From NCBI GenBank assembly GCA_035544955.1, contig DASZZN010000041.1, forward strand, positions 1 through 64,000: DNA of 64,000 nucleotides. Direction: 5' to 3'. Source of the DNA: Candidatus Dormiibacterota bacterium (GTDB lineage Bacteria > Chloroflexota > Dormibacteria > CF-121). Numbering within the stretch: position 1 is the first letter of the stretch; each line of letters begins with the position of its first letter. This document shows positions 42,833-52,202 of this stretch, piece after piece. A model generated the notes under the pieces. It ran no database searches, was not told the origin of the DNA, and saw only the letters and a program-made list of their open reading frames with translations. Position numbers and translations under genes: made by a program.

Positions 42833-44006
42833 GCTCGCCGCCCTCATGCCCGGAATGATCGTGATGGGCGTGCGCCTCCGCCGGCATCTCCATCATCCGT
42901 AACATCTCGAGCCCGCCGGTTCGGAGAAACCGCCAGCCAAGCACAGCCATCACGACCAGAAAAATCACGTTCAATACCGTGGTGTAGTTCAGCGTCGGAC
43001 CGCTCTGTAGCGCGATCACCGCATGGTGCGCCGGAACAATACCCAGCATCTTGAACAGCAGGCCAATCAGCAGTCCACCAAGCGCCATCGCCGCGTAAGA
43101 GACACCGAGCAGATAGAGCGCCATGCGACGGCCGTAGTACTTCCGGTAGATGTTGAGGATGGGGATGATGATCAGGTCGGCGAAGATGAAGGCGATCACG
43201 CCGCCGAAACTGATGCCGCCGTTCCATAAGACCGCGGCCAGGGGCACGTTGCCGACCGAGCAGACAAAGCTCAGCAACGAGATCACCGGACCGATGAGCG
43301 GACCCCAGATCTCGGAGAGGACCGGATGGCCGGTCAGGAAGAATCCCTGCCAGAAGCTGTTCGGCACCCAGACGGCCAGCGCCCCGGCGATCAACAGGCC
43401 GAGTCCAATGTCGGTCCAGACCGAGGTCACGTCCATCCAGAAGTTGTGGCTGATCGCGGTGAATGCCCGACCACTTACGAGGCGGCGGAGGAAGGGTCCC
43501 TCGGTGATCGCCATGTCCATCGCGGCGTGGCCTTCCATGCGGCCACGCAAGCCACGCTCGGCATGCCGCCGCGCCTCCTCGACCATAGGGTGGCGCAGGG
43601 TCCAGCGAAAGAGCAGCGCTAGGATCACGATCATCAGGATGCCGCCCGCGAATTCGGCACCGAGGAAGGGCCAGCCCAGGAGGATCAGCAGAATCAGGCC
43701 GAGTTCAAAAACCAGGTTGGTCGAGGCGAACTCGAACACGATGGCCGCGGGGAAACTTGCCCCTTTGAGGAAGAGCGAACGAGCGATCGCCACGGCGGCA
43801 TAGGAACACGACGAGGACGCCGCACCGAACAGGGTGGCGAATCCGAGGCTGCGCGGAGAGTCCGAGCCGAGGGTGCGGGCGACGGCCTTGCGTGAGACCA
43901 GGGTCTGGACGACGGACGACAGGATGAAACCCAGTGCCAGGGGCCATAAGACCTCCCAGAGCATGTCGAAGGCCGAGTTAAGCGCTGACAGGATGGCCTG
44001 CATCAT
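42792..44006 (-). CDS. DUF318/ArsP-type permease with His-rich tail
   Basis: 404 aa, about eight to ten membrane segments. Family motifs: LFGAASSSCSYAAVAIARSLFLKGASFPAAIVFEFASTNLVFELG (Cys in the membrane) and FVCSVGNVPLAAVLWNGGISFGGVIAFIFADLIIIPILNIYRKYYG. The C-terminus HAHHDHSGHEGG...HHPGH is a cytoplasmic or periplasmic metal-binding tail. PF03773 permeases include the organoarsenical exporter ArsP; the His tail and the Ni/Co transporter next door point to metal-linked transport, by inference. Confidence 0.8.
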   Translation of the reverse strand: MMQAILSALNSAFDMLWEVLWPLALGFILSSVVQTLVSRKAVARTLGSDSPRSLGFATLFGAASSSCSYAAVAIARSLFLKGASFPAAIVFEFASTNLVFELGLILLILLGWPFLGAEFAGGILMIVILALLFRWTLRHPMVEEARRHAERGLRGRMEGHAAMDMAITEGPFLRRLVSGRAFTAISHNFWMDVTSVWTDIGLGLLIAGALAVWVPNSFWQGFFLTGHPVLSEIWGPLIGPVISLLSFVCSVGNVPLAAVLWNGGISFGGVIAFIFADLIIIPILNIYRKYYGRRMALYLLGVSYAAMALGGLLIGLLFKMLGIVPAHHAVIALQSGPTLNYTTVLNVIFLVVMAVLGWRFLRTGGLEMLRMMEMPAEAHAHHDHSGHEGGELTSGDAAPHHPGH

Positions 44007-44033
44007 GATCGCAGCGTAATGGCTGGACCTAGG

Positions 44034-45113
44034 CTAGTGGCGGAGTCCCGCCGACCATCGTTCCTCGACGTGTAGGCCGCGGTAGATCAACAGGGCGGCG
44101 GCCCAGGTGACGATGAAGGCACCGACGATGACGAAGCCCATGACACCGAGGTCCATCCCGCGGATCGCATCCCAGGCTCCACCGCGCAGGTTGAGTTGCT
44201 GCACGAGCACCTGGCTCAGCTCGAAGAGACCAACGAAGAGCGCGACAAAAACCGAGAGCGCCGTGATCGTCAAGTTATAGAAAACCTTGCGCACCGGGTT
44301 CGAAAAGGCCCACCCATATGCCTGGGACATGAAGGCGCCGTCGGCGGTATCCATCAACGACATCCCCGCGGCGAAGATCAGTGGCAGCGAGACCAGGGCG
44401 TAGAGCGGAATGTGCTGAGCCGCGGCGCCGGCCGAAATCGCCAGAAAAGAAATCTCGGAGGCGGTATCGAAGCCCAGCCCGAAGAGGAAACCGACCAGGT
44501 ACATCTGCCAGCTGTGGGTGATCAACTTGAAGAGCCGGCCGAAGAGTCGCGTCAACAGGCCACCGGCGATCAACTGATGCTCGAGGGATTCGCGGTCATA
44601 CGCGCCGGCCCTCATCCGCCGGAACAAGCGAACGATGTCGAGCAGGATGATCAGGTTCAGGATCCCGATCAGCACCAGGAAGATGCCCGACACACTGGTG
44701 CCGATCAGACCACCGACGTTCTTCAGCTGGCCGTTGGCGCTGACGACGTTGGTGACCACGAATTGGGTGGCGAAGCCGAGCGCAAGCGCGATCAAGAACA
44801 CGACCGTCGAGTGACCGAGCGAGAAGAAGAACCCGACGCCGAGCGGCTTCTTTCCTTCCTGGAGGAGCTTGCGCGTCGTGTTGTCGATCGCCGAGATGTG
44901 ATCGGCGTCGAACGCGTGGCGTAGGCCGTACGCGTAGGCCAGGCCCCCCAGGCCGAGCATCACGGGAAAGCGCGGCGCGACCAGGAGCAGCATGATGCCC
45001 CACCCAGCCAGGTGCAGCAGGGCGACGCTGCCGAAGAGGCCGGTCAGTCGCCAGGAGACGGAGGTCATCGAGGTCGTCCGCCAGCTTCGAAAAACCGCGC
45101 GCGCCGTCGCCAT
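44034..45113 (-). CDS. NiCoT-family nickel/cobalt transporter
   Basis: 359 aa, eight membrane segments. The selectivity motif YGLRHAFDADHISAIDNTTR in the second helix defines the NiCoT family; GVGFFFSLGHSTVVFLIAL and GLGFDTASEISFLAISAGAA are the second and third signatures. High-affinity Ni2+ and/or Co2+ uptake in the inner membrane. A perfect 21-bp palindrome lies 20 bp upstream of the start, directly following the DUF4242-like gene. Confidence 0.9.
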   Translation of the reverse strand: MATARAVFRSWRTTSMTSVSWRLTGLFGSVALLHLAGWGIMLLLVAPRFPVMLGLGGLAYAYGLRHAFDADHISAIDNTTRKLLQEGKKPLGVGFFFSLGHSTVVFLIALALGFATQFVVTNVVSANGQLKNVGGLIGTSVSGIFLVLIGILNLIILLDIVRLFRRMRAGAYDRESLEHQLIAGGLLTRLFGRLFKLITHSWQMYLVGFLFGLGFDTASEISFLAISAGAAAQHIPLYALVSLPLIFAAGMSLMDTADGAFMSQAYGWAFSNPVRKVFYNLTITALSVFVALFVGLFELSQVLVQQLNLRGGAWDAIRGMDLGVMGFVIVGAFIVTWAAALLIYRGLHVEERWSAGLRH

Positions 45114-45132
45114 CCGAGCACCAACTATATCT

Positions 45133-45153
45133 TATTGCGAATCGTTCGCAATA
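45133..45153 (-). promoter_or_regulatory. 21-bp perfect palindrome, likely metalloregulator operator
   Basis: TATTGCGAA-TCG-TTCGCAATA: 9-bp perfect arms with a 3-nt centre, lying between the DUF4242-like stop (45163) and the NiCoT start (45113). Size and symmetry match operators of the Fur/Nur/Zur family. It lies where a repressor would block transcription entering or starting before the transporter gene. A Fur-family gene is present at 57052, but no link is shown. Confidence 0.65.
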
Positions 45154-45162
45154 GCGAACCCG

Positions 45163-45474
45163 TTACGGTTCCATCACGATCGCAGGGCCCGGATTCTCCA
45201 GATCAGGTCCCATATCGGGCGGTCCCAGGACCGTCGTGATCTCACCGATCCGGCCGGACGGAAGAAGAGCGGTACTCATCAAATAGCGGACCGCGTCAGC
45301 GGTTGGTGCTTCCACCGTGCAGACGAGCCGTCCATCGTCGCGCCCGACCGAGGCGGTCACGACCCGCGCGATGTTGGCGAGGCGGTCGTTCGCCGACTTG
45401 AGCACGCGGGCGACACGGGCGACTTCCGACCGGCCAACGCCCGGGAGCCGGATTTCGACGATGTAATGCGGCAT
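45163..45474 (-). CDS. DUF4242-like small protein (possible nickel-binding, ferredoxin-like fold)
   Basis: 103 aa from the internal ATG at 45474 (a longer frame reaches 45543). MPHYIVEIRLPGVGRSEVARVARVLKSAND and LVCTVEAPTADAVRYLMSTALLPSGRIGEITTVLGP follow the strand-helix-strand pattern and wording of DUF4242 proteins such as the nickel-binding SCO4226 of Streptomyces. The relation is by eye and modest. Position next to the NiCoT transporter and its operator supports a nickel/cobalt link. Confidence 0.5.
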   Translation of the reverse strand: MPHYIVEIRLPGVGRSEVARVARVLKSANDRLANIARVVTASVGRDDGRLVCTVEAPTADAVRYLMSTALLPSGRIGEITTVLGPPDMGPDLENPGPAIVMEP

Positions 45475-45539
45475 GTCCCGATCATTGCTCACCGACGACT
45501 GAGGAACATCGGCGAAAGCACGCACTGGGTACGTAGTGG

Positions 45540-47849
45540 TCACGCGTCATGGAGTACCCAATTCGCGATCTGAACCCGGGAATTGATGCCGAGCTTGTTG
45601 AGGATGTTGGAGATGTGTGTTTCGACGGTGCGTTCCGATAGAAAGAGCCGAGACGCGATCGCTTTGTTGCTAAGACCCTCAGCGACCATTTGAGCGACCT
45701 GTTGCTCGCGCCTGGCCAGGGGACTGGCGGCTACTTCGGCGCTGGCACGGTCCTCCCCGGCGCGCTCTTTCTTCTCGCCCAGGGCGTAAGCGATGGCGGC
45801 CGTCCGGCTCATTCGTTGACCGGCCTCCACCTCCGCTGCGAACGCCGGCCCACCGAGGACCGCGATCGCCGACTCGCGCGCCTGCGCGAGGAGTGGCACC
45901 AGCAAGCCGCTGAGTTGAACGCCACTCTCTGTACGCACGGTCTCGGCGGCCCCGATCAGCCGCGCCGCGCGTTGCGCGTCTCGCGTCGCCGCCGCCTGGC
46001 AGCCGAGGCCAAGGAGGAGCGAGAACATGGCTACGCGGTCGTCGAGATCCCGCGCAATCTTCACGGCCTCCTCGAGAGCTGGCTTGGCGTCGGTGGCGCG
46101 ATCGCCTAAGAGGCTGGTGAAACCGACATTCATCAGGTTGAAATCCAACATGTAGAGATCGCCACGCTCGCGGCAGGATCGCGCCGCGTCGAGGAAGACC
46201 GCGTGCGCCCGCTCCATCTCACCTGATGCAAGCGCGTTGAACCCTTCGGCGAAGGTGGCGGCGGCGGTGGCGTCAGGATCACCCAACGCGCCGGCCATGC
46301 GGAGGGCCTCCCCGAGTATCGACGTGGCCGCCGGGACATCGCCCTCCAGATCGCGAACGATGGCCGTCACGGCCAAAACGCGCACCAGCATTGTCGAATT
46401 GCCGGCCTCACGTGCCTTGATTTCGGCATCCGCGAGGATGGGCCGGGCGCTCGCCGGATCCACCTGCAACATCGCCAGGAAGCCACGCGAAAAGAGCGCC
46501 TGGGCGAGCGGCTCTGGGTCACCGGCTCGATGTGCGAGGAATGTATCCAGCCAGTGGACGCCCTCGCTGGCAGCCCGGGTCGACCAGTACCAGCCCAGGG
46601 AGCCGACGATCGAGATGCCAAGCGCGTACTGGCCGGCGCGGAGGCAGTACTGAAGTGCGGCGCGGATGTTGTCAACTTCTTGATCGGCCCACTCGAGCCA
46701 TTCGCGGAGCCTGAGCGACTCGGCCCCAACGCGGGCTCGGCGGCCCATCTCGGCGTAGAAAGCGACAAAGGCGTCCCGTACCTCGTCCTCTGCCCCTCCC
46801 TCCCGAAGCTTGAGCAAGGCGTACTCCCGCATCGTTTCGTGTAGCCGGTATCGAGCCGCCTCACTCGAGCCAGCCCTGGTCACGAACGATTTATCCACGA
46901 GTCCGGCGAGGAGGTCTACGGCGGCATCCCGAACAGCGTCAGTCGCACAGACCGCCTCAACCGCTTCGAGCCCAAAGTCTCCCGCGAACACCGCCAAGCG
47001 CTGAAGCATGCGCCGTTCAGGTTCAGTCAAGAAGTCGTAACTCCAGTCGATCGTCGCCCGCAGCGTTTGCTGGCGAGGACGCGCAGCACGGCTGCCGCCG
47101 GTCAGGAGGGCGAAGCGGTTGGTCAGCCTTGCCAAGAGTTGTTCCACGCCGAGCGTCCTCAGTCGCACGGCGGCCAGTTCGAGGGCCAGCGGCATGCCGT
47201 CGAGATGGCGGCAGATCTCGATGAGGGCCCCTTGATTTTGCTCGGTGATCTGGAGGTCGGCGCCGGCGACGGTCGCTCGTTCGAGCAGGAGGGCGATCGC
47301 TTCCGATTGGGCAAGGCGTTCGCGTGACTTGCCGTCTTCGCTTGTCGGCAGGGCGAGTGGGGGAACGGTGATCACCTGCTCACCCGCGATGCCGAGCGGC
47401 TGCCGGCTCGTCGCCAGAAGGCGAACGCCGGGCGCCTCCTTGAGGATGACGTCGGCGAGAACCGCCACCGGATCGAGCAGGTGCTCACAGTTGTCGAGGA
47501 CGAGCACGGCCTCGCGCGATGAGAGATACGCGATCAGCAACGACGTCGGCCACTGCCCCGATTGGTCAAGGAGACCGAGCGCGGTCATCACCGCTTTGGG
47601 CACGAGCTGCGCGTCCCCAAGACCGGCCAGGTCGATGAAGAAAGCGCCGTCACGGGCCGTTCGCCGCAATTCAGCCGCGGCGCGCAGGCCGAGCCGGGTC
47701 TTGCCCACGCCGCCTGGCCCGACAAGCGTGACCAGCCGAGTCTTCCCGAAGGCGGCCTTGACCTCGGTCAGCAGCCGGCGCCGTCCGATAAAGCTGGTCA
47801 GCTCGACCGGCAGGTTCCCGATCGAGCTGACGCGTTCGGCGATCGCCAT
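45540..47849 (-). CDS. LuxR-family transcriptional regulator with NB-ARC-type ATPase and TPR-like repeats
   Basis: 769 aa from ATG 47849. N-terminal ATPase: [41 protein letters not shown] (Walker A), [14 protein letters not shown] (Walker B), [16 protein letters not shown] (sensor) and [15 protein letters not shown] (GLPLA-like). Residues about 330-690 are Ala-rich helical repeats (TPR-like). The C-terminal LuxR HTH is [45 protein letters not shown]. Signal-transducing ATPase regulators of this build sense small molecules; the target may be the serine hydrolase gene 10 bp upstream. Confidence 0.88.
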   Translation of the reverse strand: MAIAERVSSIGNLPVELTSFIGRRRLLTEVKAAFGKTRLVTLVGPGGVGKTRLGLRAAAELRRTARDGAFFIDLAGLGDAQLVPKAVMTALGLLDQSGQWPTSLLIAYLSSREAVLVLDNCEHLLDPVAVLADVILKEAPGVRLLATSRQPLGIAGEQVITVPPLALPTSEDGKSRERLAQSEAIALLLERATVAGADLQITEQNQGALIEICRHLDGMPLALELAAVRLRTLGVEQLLARLTNRFALLTGGSRAARPRQQTLRATIDWSYDFLTEPERRMLQRLAVFAGDFGLEAVEAVCATDAVRDAAVDLLAGLVDKSFVTRAGSSEAARYRLHETMREYALLKLREGGAEDEVRDAFVAFYAEMGRRARVGAESLRLREWLEWADQEVDNIRAALQYCLRAGQYALGISIVGSLGWYWSTRAASEGVHWLDTFLAHRAGDPEPLAQALFSRGFLAMLQVDPASARPILADAEIKAREAGNSTMLVRVLAVTAIVRDLEGDVPAATSILGEALRMAGALGDPDATAAATFAEGFNALASGEMERAHAVFLDAARSCRERGDLYMLDFNLMNVGFTSLLGDRATDAKPALEEAVKIARDLDDRVAMFSLLLGLGCQAAATRDAQRAARLIGAAETVRTESGVQLSGLLVPLLAQARESAIAVLGGPAFAAEVEAGQRMSRTAAIAYALGEKKERAGEDRASAEVAASPLARREQQVAQMVAEGLSNKAIASRLFLSERTVETHISNILNKLGINSRVQIANWVLHDA

Positions 47850-47859
47850 CGCGTCCAGT

Positions 47860-49371
47860 CTAGGTCGGGCGGCGGATCGCCAACACCAGCCGAACGATGC
47901 CGCTCGCCAAAAGCAGAAGGGCAAAGACGAAGAGCCACTGGCCAATGTCGACGTTGAGCAGGTTGCCGAACCACGGCGCGCCCAAGGCCGCAGGAACGCC
48001 TAGGAGGATGGCGACCGGTACCCAGAACTCGCGCCAGATGGGAACGACCCATTGGAAGAACACAGTCCGGACCCGCGCCAGCCGGCCGGTCCGCACCTTC
48101 CGCCGTCCGCGGACGATGCGCGCGAGGTTGCGAACGGCGAGGGCGATAACTAGCGCAGCGACCGCGTCGAAGACTAGGTACAGTCCAGCCAACGTGCCGG
48201 CGAGGGGCCGGTTAGTCAGCAGGCTGGCGACGTTGTCCGCGATGATGTCGATCCGGGCCAGGGTTTCGTACAGGATGGACTCCACGTTGGTTAGGAGTAT
48301 CACGCCCCAGTTCTCGGCAGGCAGCATGATGACTATCGAGTGCATGCTGGCGGCGCTGCCGTTGTGCCAGATGGTATCGCGTAGATTGCTGCGTGGCCCG
48401 TTAAACCAGCCCATCGCATAGGACCCACCCTGGGCGCTTAAGCCAGCCGCAGCGGCGGGCCGATGCAACTCCGCGACCCCGGCGGCAGAGAGGAGGCTCG
48501 CTCCAGTCGACGGGTATTGCCCATTGTTGAGCTGGGCCGCGACAAAGTGGCTCATGTCTTCGGCCGACGACATCAGAAAGCCGGCCGGGACCGTGTCCGA
48601 GCGAAAACCAGCTCCCTGAGCATGGGCCTGCTGCATGCCGAACCATAGGGTCGACGCCGACGCCAGGCCGTCACGCTTTGCGGCGTCGAGGGAGGCGAAG
48701 CTGTGCTCCATGCCCAGCGGGGCGAAGATGTGCTCCTGGACATAGTCGCCGTATCCCTGGCCCGAGACGGTCTCGACCAGCCGGCCGAGCACCTCATAGT
48801 TGGAGTTGGAGTACTCGTACTGCCGACCAGGCTGGGCAGACGGGGTCACTGTCACCAGGGCCCGAACCTGGGCTTCTAACGAGCTGACCGGCTCGCTGAG
48901 GGGCGTGATGCCAGCCGAGGTAGGGATGCCGCTGGTCTGGTTGAGGAGGTGTCGAGTCGTCATCGCAGCCGAGGCATGCGGATCAGCAAGGCGAAATTCG
49001 GGGAGGTACCGCTGGACCGGAGCGTCGAGGTCGACCTTCCCGGCTTCAGCCAGCTGCAGGACCGCCACCGCCGTGAATGACTTGCTGATCGATCCGATGA
49101 TGAATGGCGTCTGCGGCGTAACCGGCCGTCCCCCGGAGTCGGCCCGGCCGAAACCCTGCAGATGGGTCACCTGGGCCCCGTGCACGATGCCGAGAGCGAG
49201 CCCCGGAATGCGCGCCTCGTTGACCTGGTCCTGCACATAACGGTCGACAGCCGCATAGTCCGGGCCCGAGTCGGCGAAGACCGGGGTGGCGGCAGCCGTC
49301 AAGGGGATGAGCGCGCCCAGAGCCGCTAGTCCCGCTGTCCATCGTCGGCGGAGATTTTGAAGGGTGCTCAC
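47860..49371 (-). CDS. Serine hydrolase of the beta-lactamase/PBP4-like family, membrane-bound
   Basis: 503 aa. Signal ([20 protein letters not shown]), then a class-C beta-lactamase-like domain: [17 protein letters not shown] (SxxK, Ser94/Lys97), [16 protein letters not shown] (YxN), and [16 protein letters not shown] near the KTG position (HxG type). The last 130 residues hold about three membrane segments. Likely a peptidase/esterase acting on cell-wall or D-amino compounds outside the membrane. GTG start overlapping the stop of a 64-aa gene (GTGA), so translated together with it. Confidence 0.85.
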   Translation of the reverse strand: MSTLQNLRRRWTAGLAALGALIPLTAAATPVFADSGPDYAAVDRYVQDQVNEARIPGLALGIVHGAQVTHLQGFGRADSGGRPVTPQTPFIIGSISKSFTAVAVLQLAEAGKVDLDAPVQRYLPEFRLADPHASAAMTTRHLLNQTSGIPTSAGITPLSEPVSSLEAQVRALVTVTPSAQPGRQYEYSNSNYEVLGRLVETVSGQGYGDYVQEHIFAPLGMEHSFASLDAAKRDGLASASTLWFGMQQAHAQGAGFRSDTVPAGFLMSSAEDMSHFVAAQLNNGQYPSTGASLLSAAGVAELHRPAAAAGLSAQGGSYAMGWFNGPRSNLRDTIWHNGSAASMHSIVIMLPAENWGVILLTNVESILYETLARIDIIADNVASLLTNRPLAGTLAGLYLVFDAVAALVIALAVRNLARIVRGRRKVRTGRLARVRTVFFQWVVPIWREFWVPVAILLGVPAALGAPWFGNLLNVDIGQWLFVFALLLLASGIVRLVLAIRRPT

Positions 49372-49562
49372 GCCTGCGGCACCTCCCGCCCCGACCCTCC
49401 TGCGGAAGGTGCGAGGTGGATTCCCAGGCCGTACTTGATCACGGCATCAATGTGGTCGTCGACTCTCCACTGCGCCTCGGATGCCCACACTTGCTCGATC
49501 AGCTCGGCCAACTGCGCGTCTAGATGTCCCGTCGGAGCTTGGGTCGTTTCCTGGCGACGCAT
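49368..49562 (-). CDS. Small protein translationally coupled to the serine hydrolase
   Basis: 64 aa. ATG at 49562 with AGGAGG about 9 nt upstream, the best ribosome site of the area; the longer frame to 49766 lacks one. HLDAQLAELIEQVWASEAQWRVDDHIDAVIKYG looks helical and amphipathic; no domain recognised, no membrane segment. Its start codon lies in an 11-bp inverted repeat. A regulator or partner of the serine hydrolase is possible; function unknown. Confidence 0.55.
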   Translation of the reverse strand: MRRQETTQAPTGHLDAQLAELIEQVWASEAQWRVDDHIDAVIKYGLGIHLAPSAGGSGREVPQA

Positions 49563-49622
49563 TTTTCTCGCCTCCTGTGTCTTGATTGAGGCCAACGTAG
49601 GTCTGTGAGAAGCGAGAAAAAT
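49561..49622 (-). promoter_or_regulatory. Inverted repeat covering the start codon of the 64-aa gene
   Basis: Perfect 11-bp arms ATTTTTCTCGC (49561-49571) and GCGAGAAAAAT (49612-49622). In the minus-strand mRNA the 3' arm GCGAGAAAAAU includes the AU of the AUG start and its spacer, with AGGAGG just before it in the 40-nt loop, so pairing would block initiation. A translation switch (thermosensor-like) or a two-half-site operator would both fit. Confidence 0.5.
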
Positions 49623-49900
49623 CCGGGTCAGTACTGATCTACTACGTAATCCGCGGCCTAACGGGCCGGCCACACAACGTCGCGGCGAAAGAATGGAGGG
49701 CCCCGCAGTCTGCGCCCGTCGCTGGCACTCCCCCTCCCCGACTACGTAGATCGTCCGTGGCTCCACGGATGGCGCCCACCGTTTTCGACCCTAACCTCGA
49801 AACCAACGTGTTCATCGCTCGAAGGGCGTCTGCGCCGCAAGCCCAATTTCGTGCGTCTGATGGGCGGAATTGCCGAATTGATAGCTCGGGAGGTAAACAA
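49563..49900. other. Divergent intergenic region
   Basis: 338 bp between the 64-aa gene and a plus-strand lipoprotein gene. Besides the inverted repeat above it holds two TACGTA-centred sites in opposite orientation (around 49638-49652 and 49741-49756, GATCTAC...TACGTA and TACGTAGATC), possibly operator halves. GGGAGGTAAACAA before 49901 is the ribosome site of the next gene. No convincing gene. Confidence 0.35.
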
Positions 49901-50386
49901 ATGCGCAAGTTGATCATCGTTCTGTTCGCGGGCGTGGCCGCGGTGATGTCAGCGTGTGGGCCATCCCAGTCGACCGCAGGGCCTGCCGCTACACCAAGTC
50001 CATCTGGCTCCGTGACCACGCAGCAAATCGCTGCGCTGGCAGAGCAGGTGTTTCCGAAGCTGGCGCAGGATGGGCGCTACGGGGTCTGCGGTCTCGACGG
50101 GAACGTCAGCGCATGCCCCTACACCGACCGGCTGAAGGCTCGCCTAACTGAGTTGCGCCAAACGCTCGCCCGCGCCCAGAATCCGTCAGACACGCGCGTC
50201 GTTACGGCCGAGATCATGAGCCCGGACGCTGGCATCGCCCACGTCAAGCTGTTCGGCGGTCGTCAAACGGTGGACCTCTGGGTTGTGCAGCGGAATCACG
50301 CGCTCCTCGTCGATGACTCCGTCTGCGCCGGCCGGAAAGAGACGAGCATCTACGCGACGTTCGTCGCTTGCGGTGCGGCCGCCTAG
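49901..50386 (+). CDS. Small lipoprotein of unknown function
   Basis: 161 aa, ATG with GGGAGG upstream. Signal peptide with lipobox VMSACGP, a Ser/Pro/Thr linker (to about residue 38), then a small domain with four Cys (VCGLDGNVSACPY, DDSVCAG, FVACG) likely forming two disulfides. VKLFGGRQTVDLWVVQRNHALLVDDSVC suggests a beta-sheet fold like NTF2/lumazine-type extracytoplasmic domains; no firm family. Confidence 0.65.
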   Translation: MRKLIIVLFAGVAAVMSACGPSQSTAGPAATPSPSGSVTTQQIAALAEQVFPKLAQDGRYGVCGLDGNVSACPYTDRLKARLTELRQTLARAQNPSDTRVVTAEIMSPDAGIAHVKLFGGRQTVDLWVVQRNHALLVDDSVCAGRKETSIYATFVACGAAA

Positions 50387-50410
50387 GCATCGCGCACCTG
50401 AGGAGACAAG

Positions 50411-50644
50411 ATGATGGCCACGACTACGCGGATCCAGGAGCATCCGTTTCAACTCCCGCATCTGCTGGCGATTGTCGTCGTCGCACTTGCTCTCGTACTC
50501 GGCTTCCTGGCCATCGATGCGCTTACGTCGATCGGCTTGGTAACCCGCACCGTAGCGGTGGAAACCGAGACGTTTCATGTCGTGGCCAAATACACACCGC
50601 TGAAGCTTGTCGCACCCTCGCCCAGGGCACACGCCGCGAACTGA
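50411..50644 (+). CDS. Small single-pass membrane protein
   Basis: 77 aa; GAGGAGACAAG precedes ATGATG. One strong membrane helix (HLLAIVVVALALVLGFLAIDAL), short cytoplasmic head, about 40-residue extracytoplasmic tail (VAVETETFHVVAKYTPLKLVAPS). No family recognised. It lies between the lipoprotein and a strong terminator and so ends that transcript. Confidence 0.5.
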   Translation: MMATTTRIQEHPFQLPHLLAIVVVALALVLGFLAIDALTSIGLVTRTVAVETETFHVVAKYTPLKLVAPSPRAHAAN

Positions 50645-50666
50645 TCTAGCCCACTTCCCTTCCCTC

Positions 50667-50701
50667 GAGGCGCCGTTCCCCCCGGCGCCTCTTTCTTTTT
50701 T
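50667..50701 (+). terminator. Rho-independent terminator
   Basis: Perfect 8-bp stem GAGGCGCC/GGCGCCTC (50667-50674, 50684-50691) with a C-rich loop followed by TTTCTTTTTT. Ends the transcript of the lipoprotein and small membrane protein genes. Confidence 0.85.
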
Positions 50702-50792
50702 CGGTATCCGCTGCGTGATTCCTCGGATGTTTGGCCCAGCCCTCCGGCCGGACGATCAAGGTGCGATCAAACCCACTCGGAGGGAAGCAAAA

Positions 50793-51698
50793 ATGAATCC
50801 GCAGAGCTCGACTCGAAAGCGATCGGTGTTTCGTTCGCTGACCTCGACTCGCACGCGACGGCTTGGTGTAGCCGTCCTCCTGGTCGGTGTTGTTATCGGG
50901 GCAACTGGCATCGTCCGCAATAGCCTGTTGTCGTCGCTCGGGAGCCAGACGGCGGTCGCCGACTCGGGTGGTTCAACGCCCGACCGAAGCCCAATCACCA
51001 CCACGCCGAGCGCCACGCCGACGACTGCGCCAACCGATTCGCCGACGGCTGTTCCGACGGTTGCGCCGACGGCCCGGCCAACGGCAACGCCAGCCCCGCC
51101 GCAGTCGGTGTTCACCATCCCGGTTCCGGTGATCCGCCAAACCATGGTGCTCGACTGCGAAACGGCCGCGTTGCAAATGGGGCTGGCGACCTACGGCTAT
51201 TACTACAGTCAGGACGCGCTCTTCGCGCTCGAAAGTCCTGACCTGCGGGCGCCGGTCATGGGACCGAGTCACACCGTCCTTCGTTGGGGTGATCCCTACC
51301 GCCAATTCGTCGGCAACGTCAACGGCAGCGACTGGATCCCAACGGGATACGGCGTGTACTACCCGGTGATCACGGCGATCGCGCAGAGCAAGGGCCTGAC
51401 TAACGCCATCGGTGGTGAGGGGTATGCACCGGACACCGTCTATCAGGCGCTCGCCACCGGCCACGCGGTCCAGGTCTGGATCGAGACCAACTGGATCCGC
51501 ACGTTCGTTGGAACGTGGACCGCCTGGGACGGCCGCGCCGTGAGGTATTCGTATGCCGAGCACTCGGTCGTCTTGAGTGGGGTATCCCCGACTCAGGTCC
51601 GGGTCAACGATCCGCTGCATGGCACCCAGTACTGGGTCAGTAAGGCGCTCTTCGAAACCAACTGGGCCGACTTCAACAACATGGCAGTGATCTTCTGA
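50793..51698 (+). CDS. Secreted C39-like cysteine peptidase (Peptidase_C39_2)
   Basis: 301 aa from the ATG at 50793 (AGGGAAGCAAAA upstream). One N-terminal membrane/signal helix (GVAVLLVGVVIGATGIV), a Pro/Thr linker of TPTTAP-type repeats (about residues 70-105), then the peptidase-like domain: IPVPVIRQTMVLDCETAALQMGLATYG (catalytic Cys), YPVITAIAQSKGLTNAIGGEG, HAVQVWIETNW, YAEHSVVLSGVS (His) and QVRVNDPLHGTQYWVSKALF (Asp). Family PF13529 includes enzymes that cleave double-glycine peptides or of unknown role. No bacteriocin or transporter gene nearby. Confidence 0.82.
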   Translation: MNPQSSTRKRSVFRSLTSTRTRRLGVAVLLVGVVIGATGIVRNSLLSSLGSQTAVADSGGSTPDRSPITTTPSATPTTAPTDSPTAVPTVAPTARPTATPAPPQSVFTIPVPVIRQTMVLDCETAALQMGLATYGYYYSQDALFALESPDLRAPVMGPSHTVLRWGDPYRQFVGNVNGSDWIPTGYGVYYPVITAIAQSKGLTNAIGGEGYAPDTVYQALATGHAVQVWIETNWIRTFVGTWTAWDGRAVRYSYAEHSVVLSGVSPTQVRVNDPLHGTQYWVSKALFETNWADFNNMAVIF

Positions 51699-51752
51699 TG
51701 GCCGTCCTACCCCGCTGGGGCGAGGAGCTGGGCCAACGGCCAGCCCTTCGAA

Positions 51753-52202
51753 TCAAGGCGATGGCGTTGGGGCAGGCTGATATTCGACGATGACTTTGGT
51801 GATCACCCTCGGGTCGAAGGGGATGTGATCGGCGGCCACGAACTCGCCCTGCACCACGTGCGGCCCGGGCGCAAACGGCTGCATGGAGACGTCTTGTGAC
51901 AGTTGATAATTCATCGAGATCAGGCGGCCGTCGATGGAGAGATGGATGTGGCCGGTATCTGGGGTCAGGTTCTTGGTCGTGACGTCGACGATGCGGGCCC
52001 CGGCCAGGTGGAATTCCACGTGAAGCGTGGCGGTCGTCACCACGGTGTTGGCAGACGGCTGCGCGATCGTGAGGGTCGCCGTCGACTTGGGCCGCGCGCT
52101 CGCACTCGGGCTCGGCGTCGGCGTTTGGCCGATCAGCGGCAGACTGCAGGCGGAGAGGGTGACAATCGCGCCGGTGACCGCGGCGAGCAGCCGCTTGTTC
52201 AT
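51753..52202 (-). CDS. Lipoprotein, DUF4399-like
   Basis: 149 aa. Signal with lipobox TLSACSL, Ser/Pro linker, then a beta-sandwich-like domain: TLTIAQPSANTVV, GHIHLSIDGRLIS and PGPHVVQGEFVAADHIPFDPRVITKVIVEY. The GHIHLxxDG and HVVQGEFVAxDHxPF pattern resembles DUF4399/CHRD-like periplasmic domains. Last gene of a four-gene operon, its start overlapping the CopCD stop by 4 nt, so probably part of copper handling outside the membrane. Confidence 0.65.
   Translation of the reverse strand: MNKRLLAAVTGAIVTLSACSLPLIGQTPTPSPSASARPKSTATLTIAQPSANTVVTTATLHVEFHLAGARIVDVTTKNLTPDTGHIHLSIDGRLISMNYQLSQDVSMQPFAPGPHVVQGEFVAADHIPFDPRVITKVIVEYQPAPTPSP

Noticed and set aside
49901-51698. Small proteins plus C39-like peptidase as a bacteriocin export system
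   Set aside because: No ABC exporter, no double-glycine leader in the small proteins, and a terminator separates the peptidase gene from them.
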